DNA of 64,000 nucleotides from Acidobacteriota bacterium (GTDB lineage: Bacteria; Actinomycetota; Acidimicrobiia; Acidimicrobiales; Palsa-688), in contig JAGWSF010000060.1 of assembly GCA_028876385.1 (NCBI GenBank), positions 20,990-84,989 of the forward strand, given 5' to 3'. The notes beneath the pieces were generated by a model. The model was not told where the DNA came from and made no database searches. It saw only the letters and a program-made list of their open reading frames with translations. How positions within the stretch are numbered: the stretch's first letter is position 1; every line of letters starts with the position of its first letter. The position numbers and the translations under genes are program-made. Below are positions 8,493 to 16,185 of this stretch, one piece after another.

Positions 8493-10160
8493 TCAGTGAG
8501 CGGCGGGGGCGGCGGCTGACGACGGGACCGGGGGATTGTTCAGCGTGGTCGGGACCTGGGATGTCGTAGTCGAGGTCGGGGGCGCCGACTGGGTCACCAG
8601 GTCCGGCGACGACAGGGCGTAGTCGAGCATGGAGGCGTAGATCTGCAGGATCTGCTGGCCGTAGGTCGGGTCGGTGGCCCACACGCCGGTCAGGGACTCC
8701 ACGGTGGCGCAGCAGCCGGCTCGACCCTGGGCCGACGGGGTGAGGACGGGCAGGACGGGTGGAGGGGCCTGGGCCGGCCCCGGGCCGGCGTCGGCGAATA
8801 TGCGGAGCAACTGCACGTGGCCGAGGACCCCCAACTGCGGCGAGGGAAAGGCCCAGCCGGCGGGGCAGGTGTCGCAGTGGCCGATCCCGGCGTAGTTGTT
8901 CAGGTCCACCGCGTCAGGTGAGGCGAAGCCGCCCGTCTCGAGGATGGCCTGGGCGAAGGCCAGGTCCCCCCGTACGCCTTCGGCGAGGCCCGCTTGGAGG
9001 TACCAGTTGGCCAGGTCCGATATCGGGGCGGCGGTCAGGTCCACGTAGCCCTGCGAGTTGTACCACTCGACGAGTTGGCGGGCGTCGATGGCGGCCCCCC
9101 CGAGCAGGCTCACCTGCCCGGGCGGGGTGTCGGCCGGCCCGTTGAGAGAGGCGAGGGCGGCGGTCAGGGCGGCCTCGACCGAACCGAGCTGCTGGACGGC
9201 CCCGGTCTGTCCCTTCTGGTCGCTGACGAGGGTGGCCTGGTCCTGGGCCAGTTGGCGGGCCCCTTCGGCGACGGCCAGCACCGCCTGGGACAGGTCGCGC
9301 TGGTCCTGCCCCACCAGCGTGACGGCCCGGCCCACCTGGTCGCGGTCATGCGACACCGCCCCCACGTCGCGCCGGAGGTTGTGATCGACCAGGCCGGCCA
9401 CCACCTCGGCTTCGGAGGTGTCGATGACCTGCTGCTGGGCCAGGATCAGGCTCTGGCCGCCGCTCGGGGGAGGATCGGTGAAGTCCCCGGTGTACATGCC
9501 GACGGCAATGACCCGCAGCTGGGCCCGGTCCAGGCCGAGGGCGGCCTCAGCTGCGCTCAGGGTCCGGCGGTCGCCGAACAGCGCGGCCTGGTCGGCGGCG
9601 AGACGGCCGGCGGTGGCGGTCTGCTGCGCCTGGTCGGCGACCAACTTCTTCTGGTCGGTGGCGAGGGCCGCTTGGTCGCTGGTGATGGCGGCGGCGAAGT
9701 GGTCCACCGCGGCCCGGGCCGCGTCGAGGGCGGCGCGGTGCTCAGCGGTCACGACCAGCTCCTGCTGGGAAGTGATGGTGGTGGTGGGAGGCGTGGCCGG
9801 GGCCGCCGGTTGGCTGGTCGGCGGCGCGACCGGGCCGCCGGTGCCGGGCGCCGTCGAGGAGGAGCCGGCCGAGCCGGCCGGGGTGGCCGACGTGGTCGTC
9901 GTCGGGGCGCTCGTCAGCGTGCCCGTCAGTGTGCCCGTCAGTGCCTGGGCCGGCCGCTCACCCCCGCCGATGACGACCCCGCCGATGACGACCCCGCCGA
10001 CGACGACCCCGCCGAGGAGGCCCCCACCGAGCACCAGCGCCAGAGTCCCCAGCCGACCCAGGAGGCGGACCGCTCGCCCACGGCCGACCGGCTCCCGAGC
10101 CGGTTCAGGCCACGAAATCGAAGTCGATGTGGGCCGAGCGCAACCCGTAGACGAAAGCAT
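8493..10160 (-). CDS. Secreted GH73-like glucosaminidase with coiled-coil region
   Basis: Up to 555 aa. Residues ~33-60 are a hydrophobic signal/anchor helix rich in Gly/Val. A Thr/Pro/Ala-rich linker follows (~65-125). Residues ~130-330 form a long coiled coil (many D-Q-A heptads), like cell-wall hydrolase regulators. The C-terminal part (~355-520) resembles the peptidoglycan endo-N-acetylglucosaminidase fold, with FAQAILETGGF carrying the expected acidic residue and a Pro/Thr-rich tail. It probably cleaves or remodels cell wall outside the membrane. The start is uncertain: ATG 10160 overlaps the P450 gene by 56 bp and no better start is seen. The anchor and linker are encoded by small tandem repeats. 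Confidence 0.75.
   Translation of the reverse strand: MLSSTGCARPTSTSISWPEPAREPVGRGRAVRLLGRLGTLALVLGGGLLGGVVVGGVVIGGVVIGGGERPAQALTGTLTGTLTSAPTTTTSATPAGSAGSSSTAPGTGGPVAPPTSQPAAPATPPTTTITSQQELVVTAEHRAALDAARAAVDHFAAAITSDQAALATDQKKLVADQAQQTATAGRLAADQAALFGDRRTLSAAEAALGLDRAQLRVIAVGMYTGDFTDPPPSGGQSLILAQQQVIDTSEAEVVAGLVDHNLRRDVGAVSHDRDQVGRAVTLVGQDQRDLSQAVLAVAEGARQLAQDQATLVSDQKGQTGAVQQLGSVEAALTAALASLNGPADTPPGQVSLLGGAAIDARQLVEWYNSQGYVDLTAAPISDLANWYLQAGLAEGVRGDLAFAQAILETGGFASPDAVDLNNYAGIGHCDTCPAGWAFPSPQLGVLGHVQLLRIFADAGPGPAQAPPPVLPVLTPSAQGRAGCCATVESLTGVWATDPTYGQQILQIYASMLDYALSSPDLVTQSAPPTSTTTSQVPTTLNNPPVPSSAAAPAAH
9913..9948. repeat. 12-bp coding tandem repeat
   Basis: Three copies of GTCAGYGTGCCC (9913-9924, 9925-9936, and a degenerate copy at 9937-9948), encoding Leu-Thr-Gly-Thr repeats on the minus strand in the linker of the hydrolase. 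Confidence 0.75.
9966..10025. repeat. 15-bp coding tandem repeat
   Basis: Four copies of a GCCGATGACGACCCC-like unit (9966-9980, 9981-9995, 9996-10010, 10011-10025), the last two diverged. On the minus strand they encode GGVVI-type repeats in the membrane anchor of the hydrolase. Copy number could vary between strains. Confidence 0.8.
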
Positions 10161-11301
10161 TGGGCATCTCCACCGGCTCGGTCCCCGGGACCATCCGGAA
10201 CGACGACACCCGCCGGACCAGCTCCTCGAAGAAGATGCGGATCTCGGTGCGGGCCAGGGAAGCGCCGAGGCAGAAATGGGTGCCGAAGCCGAACGCGATG
10301 TGGTTGTTAGGGGTGCGGGCCAGGTCGAACTCCTCGGGGCGCTCGAACACCGACGGATCCCGGTTGGCCGACCCGTACATCATGACGACCTGCTGGCCGG
10401 CTTTCACCACCCCGTCGGCGACGGGGGTGTCGACTGTGGCCACCCGGCACATGTTGTGGACGGGGGTGACGTAGCGGATCATCTCCTCCACCGCCACGAC
10501 CATGTCCCCGCCCGCCTTGAGGTGCTGCCACTGCTCGGGGTGGGCGATGAGGTTGACCAGCGTCCGGGCGATCACCGTGCGGGTCGTCTCGGCGCCTCCG
10601 TCGAGCACCAGCAGGCAGTCGGCGGCAACGGTGTCGGGCGGGATGGGTTGGCCGTCGATGACCGACTGGGTCCAAACGGTCATCACGTCGTCGGCCGGGC
10701 AGCGGGCCTTCTCCTGGTAGAGCTCGACCGCCGACATGAAGAACTCCGTGGCGGCCAGGACTCCGGCCTCGTCCATGTAGCGGGGTCCCCCGCCGAGGGC
10801 AATGGTCTGCTCCGACCAGCGCTGGAGGTCGGGCCACCGGTCCTCCTCGAAGCCGAGGAGCCGGCCGATCATCATGGCCGGCAGCGGAGCCGCCAGATCC
10901 CCGACGACCTCGGCCGAACCTCCCTTGGCGGCGACGGCGTCGAGCAGCGACGTGACCTTCTCCCGGATCACCCCTTCCCAGGCCGCCACGGCGCGGGGGG
11001 TGAACCGGCGCGAGACCAGGTTGCGGCGGACATGGTGGACGGGGTCGTCGAGGCCGATGATGGCCGGGTCGGCGGGGATGTTGGGCCGGTAGCCGCCCTT
11101 GGCCTGGTCGGAGCTGATGAAGACGTCCTTGCGCTTTTCGATGTCGACCACGTCGGCGTGGCGGGACACGCCCCACAGCTCGTTGACTTCGTCCCAGTAG
11201 AGGGGGGCCTCCTCGCGCATCCAGGCGTAGTCGGCGTAGGGACCGTTGGCGTACCAATCGCCGTCGAGGAGGTCGATGCTGCGGGCGGGGGGCTCGGTCA
11301 C
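10105..11301 (-). CDS. Cytochrome P450, CYP142-like
   Basis: 398 aa. The heme-binding loop FGFGTHFCLG, the I-helix DGGAETTR and the ExxR of the K helix (EEMIR) are all present. Segments such as PVHNMCRV and NAFVYGLRSA resemble CYP142, a steroid C26 hydroxylase/oxidase in mycobacteria, so a sterol side-chain or terpenoid substrate is possible. I placed the start at GTG 11301, where the protein begins TEPPARSIDLL as in relatives. A longer form from GTG 11367 would run into the divergent promoter region. It is divergent from the DUF35/thiolase pair. Confidence 0.88.
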   Translation of the reverse strand: MTEPPARSIDLLDGDWYANGPYADYAWMREEAPLYWDEVNELWGVSRHADVVDIEKRKDVFISSDQAKGGYRPNIPADPAIIGLDDPVHHVRRNLVSRRFTPRAVAAWEGVIREKVTSLLDAVAAKGGSAEVVGDLAAPLPAMMIGRLLGFEEDRWPDLQRWSEQTIALGGGPRYMDEAGVLAATEFFMSAVELYQEKARCPADDVMTVWTQSVIDGQPIPPDTVAADCLLVLDGGAETTRTVIARTLVNLIAHPEQWQHLKAGGDMVVAVEEMIRYVTPVHNMCRVATVDTPVADGVVKAGQQVVMMYGSANRDPSVFERPEEFDLARTPNNHIAFGFGTHFCLGASLARTEIRIFFEELVRRVSSFRMVPGTEPVEMPNAFVYGLRSAHIDFDFVA

Positions 11302-11384
11302 GGGAAAGAAGCTATAGCCTCCGAATTGGTGCCGACGTGATGGGCCGATAGGCTGCTTCGTCGACACGACGCATAGGAGGAAGC

Positions 11385-11777
11385 GTGGGCCAACAGATCC
11401 CGCTGGTCGATTACCTGGTGCTCGGTGACGAGCCCCACCTGGTGGCCCAGCAGTGCGAGTCCTGCGGTGCGCGGTTCTTCGACCACCGCAACGCCTGCGC
11501 GGCGTGCAGCAACACCACCTTCAAGGCCGTCGACCTGCCCACCGAGGGCGTCCTGCGGGCCTTCACCATCGTCGCCTACGCCGCCCCGGGGATTCCCGTG
11601 CCGTTCGTGGCAGGGGTGGTCGACTGCGACGGCACCAGCGTGCGGGGCAACGTGATCAACACGCCGGCGGACCCCGAGCACGTGCAGACGGGCATGAAGG
11701 TCCGCCTGGCCACCTACGTGGTCGGTACCGACGACGAGGGTACCGAGGCCGTCGGCTTCGGCTTCGAACCCGCTTAG
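11385..11777 (+). CDS. DUF35 OB-fold protein with zinc ribbon (thiolase partner)
   Basis: 130 aa. A rubredoxin-like zinc ribbon (CESC...CAAC) is followed by an OB fold. Proteins of this kind bind lipid-transfer-type thiolases and are thought to bind acyl-CoA. ChsH2, which forms an aldolase with Ltp2 in steroid side-chain loss, contains the same domain. The GTG start is preceded by AGGAGG six bases upstream. The thiolase gene follows after 21 bp, which supports the partnership. Confidence 0.9.
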   Translation: MGQQIPLVDYLVLGDEPHLVAQQCESCGARFFDHRNACAACSNTTFKAVDLPTEGVLRAFTIVAYAAPGIPVPFVAGVVDCDGTSVRGNVINTPADPEHVQTGMKVRLATYVVGTDDEGTEAVGFGFEPA

Positions 11778-11798
11778 AAGAGAGAGGGAGCGACTCCA

Positions 11799-12998
11799 AT
11801 GGCAACCGATGACGTCTGGATCCTCGGCATCCACATGACCAAGTTCGGCAAGCATCCCGATAAGGACGCCATCGACCTGGCCTCCGACGCCGCCCTGAAC
11901 GCCCTGAAGGACGCCCAGGTGACCATGAAGGACGTCGGGATCCTGGCCTACGGCAACCTGGTCGGCCAGACGCAGGGGCAGATGCTCCAGAAGCAGATCG
12001 GCCAGACCGGCATCCCGGTGTTCAACGTGAGCAACGCGTGTGCCACCGGCGCCACCGCCATCCGGACCGCGGTCATGGCCATCAAGGCCGGTGAGACCGA
12101 CATGGGTCTGGCGGTCGGCGTGGAGAAGCTGGCCGGGGCCGGCCTGCTCGCCGGGGGTTCGGCCAAGAAGGACGGCAACAAGTACGAGCCCCACGGCCGG
12201 TACGGCGCGGTGGCCCCGGTGGACGGGCGCATCGGGACCGACACCATGCCCGGCGTGTTCGCCCAGATCGGCATGGAATACGGCCACCGCTACGGAGGCG
12301 CCAGCTTCGAGCTGTTCGCCCGAATCAGCGAGAAGAACCACTCCCACTCGACGCTGAACCCGCTGGCCGCCTACACCAAGAAGATGTCCCTCGACGAGAT
12401 CATGAACGACGTCATGATCGCCTATCCCAACACCCGGCCGATGTGCTCGGCGAACTGCGACGGGGCGGCCGCCGCGGTGCTGGTCTCGGGAGCCAAGCTG
12501 AAGACCCTGGACCCCGACCAGCAGCGACGGGCCGTGAAGATCTCGGCGTCGGTGCTGACCAGCGACCCCTGGGAGGAGGCCTGCCAGGTGCTCCCCAACG
12601 TCAACACCCTGACCCGCAACGCCGCCGAGCAGGCCTACGCCGCGGCAGGGGTCAGCCCCGAGGACCTCGATCTGATCGAGCTGCACGACTGTTTCGCCAC
12701 GGCCGAGCTGGTTCACTACGACAACTTGATGCTCTGCCAGCCCGGTGAGGCGGTGCCGTTCTTCGAGTCGGGCGCCACCTGGAGGGACGGGAAGAGCCCG
12801 GTGAACGTGTCCGGCGGTCTGGAGTCCAAGGGTCACCCCATCGCCGCCACCGGGATCGCCAACGTGTGGGAGATCTGCCATCACCTGCGGGGTGAGGCCG
12901 GCGACCGCCAAATCCCCAACGCCAAGGTCGGCCTGGCCCACGTGATCGGGCTCGGCAACGCCTGCGGCGTGCACATCCTCGAGCGCCACGCCGCCTGA
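11799..12998 (+). CDS. Lipid-transfer-type thiolase (SCP-x-like)
   Basis: 399 aa. The nucleophilic cysteine lies in SNACATGATA, a HDCFA box follows in the C-terminal half, and the catalytic histidine is in SKGHPIAATG. Keeping the GHP motif suggests true thiolysis of 3-ketoacyl-CoA rather than retro-aldol chemistry. It pairs with the DUF35 gene upstream. The ribosome binding site is GAGAGGGAG before ATG 11799. Together with the divergent P450 it may form a small sterol or terpenoid side-chain module separate from the main cluster. Confidence 0.9.
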   Translation: MATDDVWILGIHMTKFGKHPDKDAIDLASDAALNALKDAQVTMKDVGILAYGNLVGQTQGQMLQKQIGQTGIPVFNVSNACATGATAIRTAVMAIKAGETDMGLAVGVEKLAGAGLLAGGSAKKDGNKYEPHGRYGAVAPVDGRIGTDTMPGVFAQIGMEYGHRYGGASFELFARISEKNHSHSTLNPLAAYTKKMSLDEIMNDVMIAYPNTRPMCSANCDGAAAAVLVSGAKLKTLDPDQQRRAVKISASVLTSDPWEEACQVLPNVNTLTRNAAEQAYAAAGVSPEDLDLIELHDCFATAELVHYDNLMLCQPGEAVPFFESGATWRDGKSPVNVSGGLESKGHPIAATGIANVWEICHHLRGEAGDRQIPNAKVGLAHVIGLGNACGVHILERHAA

Positions 12999-13043
12999 GC
13001 TTCATCCTCGAAGGGGCCCCTCGGGGTCTCTAGACTCGCTCCC

Positions 13044-13193
13044 ATGACGACCGAACCGGAAGATTTCAGCCCCGGCCCGGACGACACCGCCGCCTTCCAG
13101 CGGTTCTACGGAGGCGGTACCGTCGGCGATGGCGGCCGAGACCGAGGGTTGCTCTACCGGCTCCTAGTGGGCTGGTGGCGGGACCGGGCCTAG
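13044..13193 (+). CDS. 49-aa ORF overlapping the adenylate cyclase start
   Basis: The frame opens with ATG 13044 and ends at TAG 13191-13193. It encodes an acidic, Gly-rich N-terminal half and a short C-terminal helix with two tryptophans (VGWWRDRA). It overlaps the cyclase start (GTG 13175) by 19 bp, so its translation could couple to the cyclase. No family is recognised; it could also be only a leader peptide. Confidence 0.4.
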   Translation: MTTEPEDFSPGPDDTAAFQRFYGGGTVGDGGRDRGLLYRLLVGWWRDRA

Positions 13194-14164
13194 GAGCGCC
13201 CGACTCGTCCCCTCAGGGTGAGCCCGGCGGTCTGGCCACCCTTCTCGGCGATTTCGCCGAGACGGTCCTGCCGCGGGCCCGGCGCTACACCGACGAGGAG
13301 GTGGCCACCGAGTCGGGCACCGACCTCGAGCTGACCCGCCGACTGAGGCGGGCCATGGGCCTGCCGGATGTGGCCGCAGGGGAGCGGGGCTACCTCCAGG
13401 CCGACGTGGACGCCCTCCGGCGGGTGCGCCGTCTGGTCGAGATGGGTGACCTCGCCGACGAGGACCTGCTGCACATGGCCCGTACCCTGGGTCTGGCGGC
13501 CGCCCGGATGGCCGACGCGGTGGTGGGCTTCTGGACCGACCGCATCACCGCCGACGCCCGCCTGGACCTGCTCGAGGGGGAACGGGTGGATGAGCTCGAG
13601 CAGCTGATCGGGTACCTCTTCCGCCGTCACCTGCTGGACGCGGTGTCGCGCTTCCAGGCCGCCCTGGCCGGGGCGTCCGAGGGGCCGCCCGTGGCCGTCG
13701 CCTTCGCCGACCTGGTGGGCTTCACCTCGCTGTCGGAGCAGCTGTCGGACCTCCAGACCGCCGACCTGGTGGAGCGCTTCGAGGTCCTGGCCACCGACCT
13801 GGTCGTCGGGGGCGGGGGGAGGGTCGTCAAGATGATCGGCGACGAGGTCATGTTCAGCGCCGCCCCCGACCGAATCGCCGACATCGCCCTCGCCTTGGCC
13901 GAGACCTTCGCTTCGCCTGACCTTCCCTCGGTGCGCGTCGGCGCTGCGAGCGGTTCGGTGCTGAGCCTGGGGGGAGACCTCTTCGGGCCGGTGGTCAACC
14001 TGGCTCAGCGGGCCACCGTGGCGGCGCGTCCCGGTACCGTCCTCGTGTCGCCGGCCCTGGCCGAGATGCTGGCCGACGACCCCCGCTACCGCGTGGCGGC
14101 TATCCGGCCCCACCGCTTGAAGGGGATCGGAGTGGTGCGACTGGCCGTCCTACGCCGGGCCTGA
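13175..14164 (+). CDS. Class III adenylate cyclase with N-terminal regulatory domain (Rv1264-like)
   Basis: 329 aa. Residues ~20-165 resemble the helical regulatory domain of mycobacterial Rv1264, which senses pH. Residues ~172-329 are a class III cyclase catalytic domain. All expected residues are present: metal-binding Asp179 and Asp223, adenine-specifying Lys219 and Asp268 (GDLFG), and transition-state Asn275 and Arg279. An active homodimeric adenylate cyclase is therefore predicted. No transmembrane segment is seen. The GTG start at 13175 overlaps the 49-codon ORF. Confidence 0.9.
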   Translation: MAGPGLGAPDSSPQGEPGGLATLLGDFAETVLPRARRYTDEEVATESGTDLELTRRLRRAMGLPDVAAGERGYLQADVDALRRVRRLVEMGDLADEDLLHMARTLGLAAARMADAVVGFWTDRITADARLDLLEGERVDELEQLIGYLFRRHLLDAVSRFQAALAGASEGPPVAVAFADLVGFTSLSEQLSDLQTADLVERFEVLATDLVVGGGGRVVKMIGDEVMFSAAPDRIADIALALAETFASPDLPSVRVGAASGSVLSLGGDLFGPVVNLAQRATVAARPGTVLVSPALAEMLADDPRYRVAAIRPHRLKGIGVVRLAVLRRA

Positions 14165-14183
14165 GCGCCCAAACTCGCCCGGC

Positions 14184-15158
14184 TCACCACATGTGCTGGG
14201 TGTACTGGCAGCTGTCGCGGAAGTCGGTTCCGGGATCCTCGAGGCGGTCGTAGCTCGACTGCAGCGCCACCCGCCCCGGTCCCCACAGACGCAACCACAT
14301 GTAGCGGTTGCCCCACGACCGCCAGAACTTCATCCCGGCGTGGGGGAACTCGACGTGGAGCTGCCAGGCCACGCCGGGATCCTTGTAGAGCAACGCCGGC
14401 GGTTTGACCAGAATGCTCTCGCCGTCGGCGAGGTCCCTCAGGAACACGTTGCCGCCGGCCTGGGCCAGGACCAGGCCGGGCCGGTCGCGGGCGACGAAGC
14501 GGTCCACGAACTGCCCGAGAGGGTAGTGGTACTCGGTCTCGTTGCGATCGTCGCGGTCGCTGTCGAGCACCGCGTCCATGCCCAGTTTGAGCAGGCCGGA
14601 CCCTCCGAACTGGCTGCCCGCGCCCGGGCTGCCGCGGGTCACGAACCAGATGCCGCTGTCGTACCACTCGAATCCGAGGCCGCTGGTCGCCGCGATCATG
14701 TGGTGTTCGCGCACGTCCACGGCCGACCCGGCCTGGACCGGTATGGCCACCAGCTCGCCCGGTCGGTCGGCCGAGAAGGAGATGGTGCCCGGCCCCTTGG
14801 CCTCGAGCATGACGACCGGCAGGCCGGCGCGCATGCGGTTCCAGGCCCCGTCGAGGCGGAGATTGTCCACCTGCACCGAGGGTTCCTGCCAGAGCAGCGA
14901 GTGCTGGGGGAACATCACTCCCTCGCCGGCGGCCAGGCGGACGTCGGCCGCGGGCGCCAGCTTGCCGAGGATCTGCATCGTCGAGCCACCCATCTGGATC
15001 CGGGTCATGTCGGGGATGGCCGGCTGCTCGACCCAGCCCGACGTGGTCCGGCGGGCGATATCGACGGGCGCCCCGCAACTGGGGCAGGTGGTCTCGGCGC
15101 CGCTCGACGTGCTGCGGCAGTACGGGCAGGTGTAGCTGGTGACGGTGGCGTCGGACAT
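14184..15158 (-). CDS. AIM24 family protein with N-terminal zinc ribbon (copy 2)
   Basis: 324 aa. Cys11, Cys14, Cys25 and Cys28 form a zinc ribbon. The rest (from ~55) is an AIM24/TerD-like beta-barrel domain with repeated GPG turns (AKGPGTISF, LWGPGRVAL) and the DVREHHMIA segment of the family. Bacterial AIM24 proteins have no settled function; the name comes from a yeast mitochondrial protein. Its ATG overlaps the stop of the upstream paralogue by one base (TGATG), so the two are translationally coupled. Confidence 0.85.
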   Translation of the reverse strand: MSDATVTSYTCPYCRSTSSGAETTCPSCGAPVDIARRTTSGWVEQPAIPDMTRIQMGGSTMQILGKLAPAADVRLAAGEGVMFPQHSLLWQEPSVQVDNLRLDGAWNRMRAGLPVVMLEAKGPGTISFSADRPGELVAIPVQAGSAVDVREHHMIAATSGLGFEWYDSGIWFVTRGSPGAGSQFGGSGLLKLGMDAVLDSDRDDRNETEYHYPLGQFVDRFVARDRPGLVLAQAGGNVFLRDLADGESILVKPPALLYKDPGVAWQLHVEFPHAGMKFWRSWGNRYMWLRLWGPGRVALQSSYDRLEDPGTDFRDSCQYTQHMW

Positions 15159-16105
15159 CAGGCCGCTCCGAAGTGCTGGTACATCGACTGGACGCCCACT
15201 CTCCCCGGGCCGGTCAGCTTCATGAGGCTGAGCCCGGGTCCGGTGAAGATGGCGCTGGCCTGTTGCATCACGTCCCCGGAGAGGATGCCGCTCAGACCCT
15301 CCTTCTTCAGGGCTTTGGCCGCCCGCAGCCCGGCCAGGCCCCGGCTGGCCAGCCCCTTGGCGGCCTGGGCCGCGCCGGAAGAACCCTCCGGGGCCAGCCT
15401 GTAGGTCGACAGGGCGTAGCTGACCGAAGCCTCCTTGTAGAGGAACCCGCCGGGTTCGATCTCGATGGTCTCCCCGGGGGCGAGGGTGCGGTCCATGACG
15501 TTGCCGAACCCGTGGAGCAGCAGCAGGCCCGGTCCGGCCTCGGCCCGGAATCTCTCCAGGTACATGCCGCTTCCGACCGCCAGCGTGGCTTTGAGCCCGG
15601 CCATCTTCTCGAAGCTGTAGGTGAGGCTGGAGGTGGCCAGCAGCATGGCGTGCTCCCGCACGTCCACCTCCTGGCCCGAGTCGACGGGCAGGACGACCAG
15701 CTCGCCCGGCGCGTCGCGCGAGCAGGAGACCCGTCCCGGCCCGCGGGCCACGCTCAGCACGAACGGTAGATCCCCGAGCATCCTCCGGGCGCCCCCGGGT
15801 GCGTCCATCACCGACATGGAGGTCTGATCGTCCTTCCAGAGCATGGCGTGATGCTCGAAGAAGATGGAGTCGTCCGGCCCGAGCTCCACGTCGGCGACGG
15901 GGACGATGGTCCCGTCGATCTGTATGCGGGTGCCCCCGAGCGAGAACTCGGTCAGGTCCCGTAGCCGCGGTGCCGCCCGCCAGCCCGAATCGGCGACCAC
16001 GTCGCGCCCGTCGAGCGGCGCTCCGCAGCGGTCACAGGTCCTGGCCGAGCTCGGTGACTGGGCCCGGCACCAACGGCAGGCGATCCGTTCGTCGGTGACA
16101 CTCAT
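15158..16105 (-). CDS. AIM24 family protein with N-terminal zinc ribbon (copy 1)
   Basis: 315 aa, paralogue of the gene at 14184. The zinc ribbon uses Cys10, Cys13, Cys24 and Cys27. The AIM24 domain shares VDVREHAML and two GPGRV turns with the neighbour. A region near residues 245-290 is Ala/Gly/Lys-rich and helical, an insertion absent from the paralogue. No membrane segment is seen. This gene is first of the coupled pair and starts with ATG 16105. Confidence 0.85.
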   Translation of the reverse strand: MSVTDERIACRWCRAQSPSSARTCDRCGAPLDGRDVVADSGWRAAPRLRDLTEFSLGGTRIQIDGTIVPVADVELGPDDSIFFEHHAMLWKDDQTSMSVMDAPGGARRMLGDLPFVLSVARGPGRVSCSRDAPGELVVLPVDSGQEVDVREHAMLLATSSLTYSFEKMAGLKATLAVGSGMYLERFRAEAGPGLLLLHGFGNVMDRTLAPGETIEIEPGGFLYKEASVSYALSTYRLAPEGSSGAAQAAKGLASRGLAGLRAAKALKKEGLSGILSGDVMQQASAIFTGPGLSLMKLTGPGRVGVQSMYQHFGAA

Positions 16106-16185
16106 CGTCGTGGAGGGTAGCGCGCCGCTCGGGCGGGACCGTGAAATGTGTCCGGTGGGTCAACCGCCCGGGGGCGGCGGGGCGG

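Noticed and set aside
11298..12989. 563-aa antisense frame over the thiolase
   Set aside because: The plus-strand thiolase has catalytic motifs; the antisense product is His/Gly/Val-rich without homology.
12999..13043. Palindrome AGGGGCCCCT after the thiolase as a terminator
   Set aside because: No loop is possible within the 10-bp palindrome and no T-tract follows; left unassigned.
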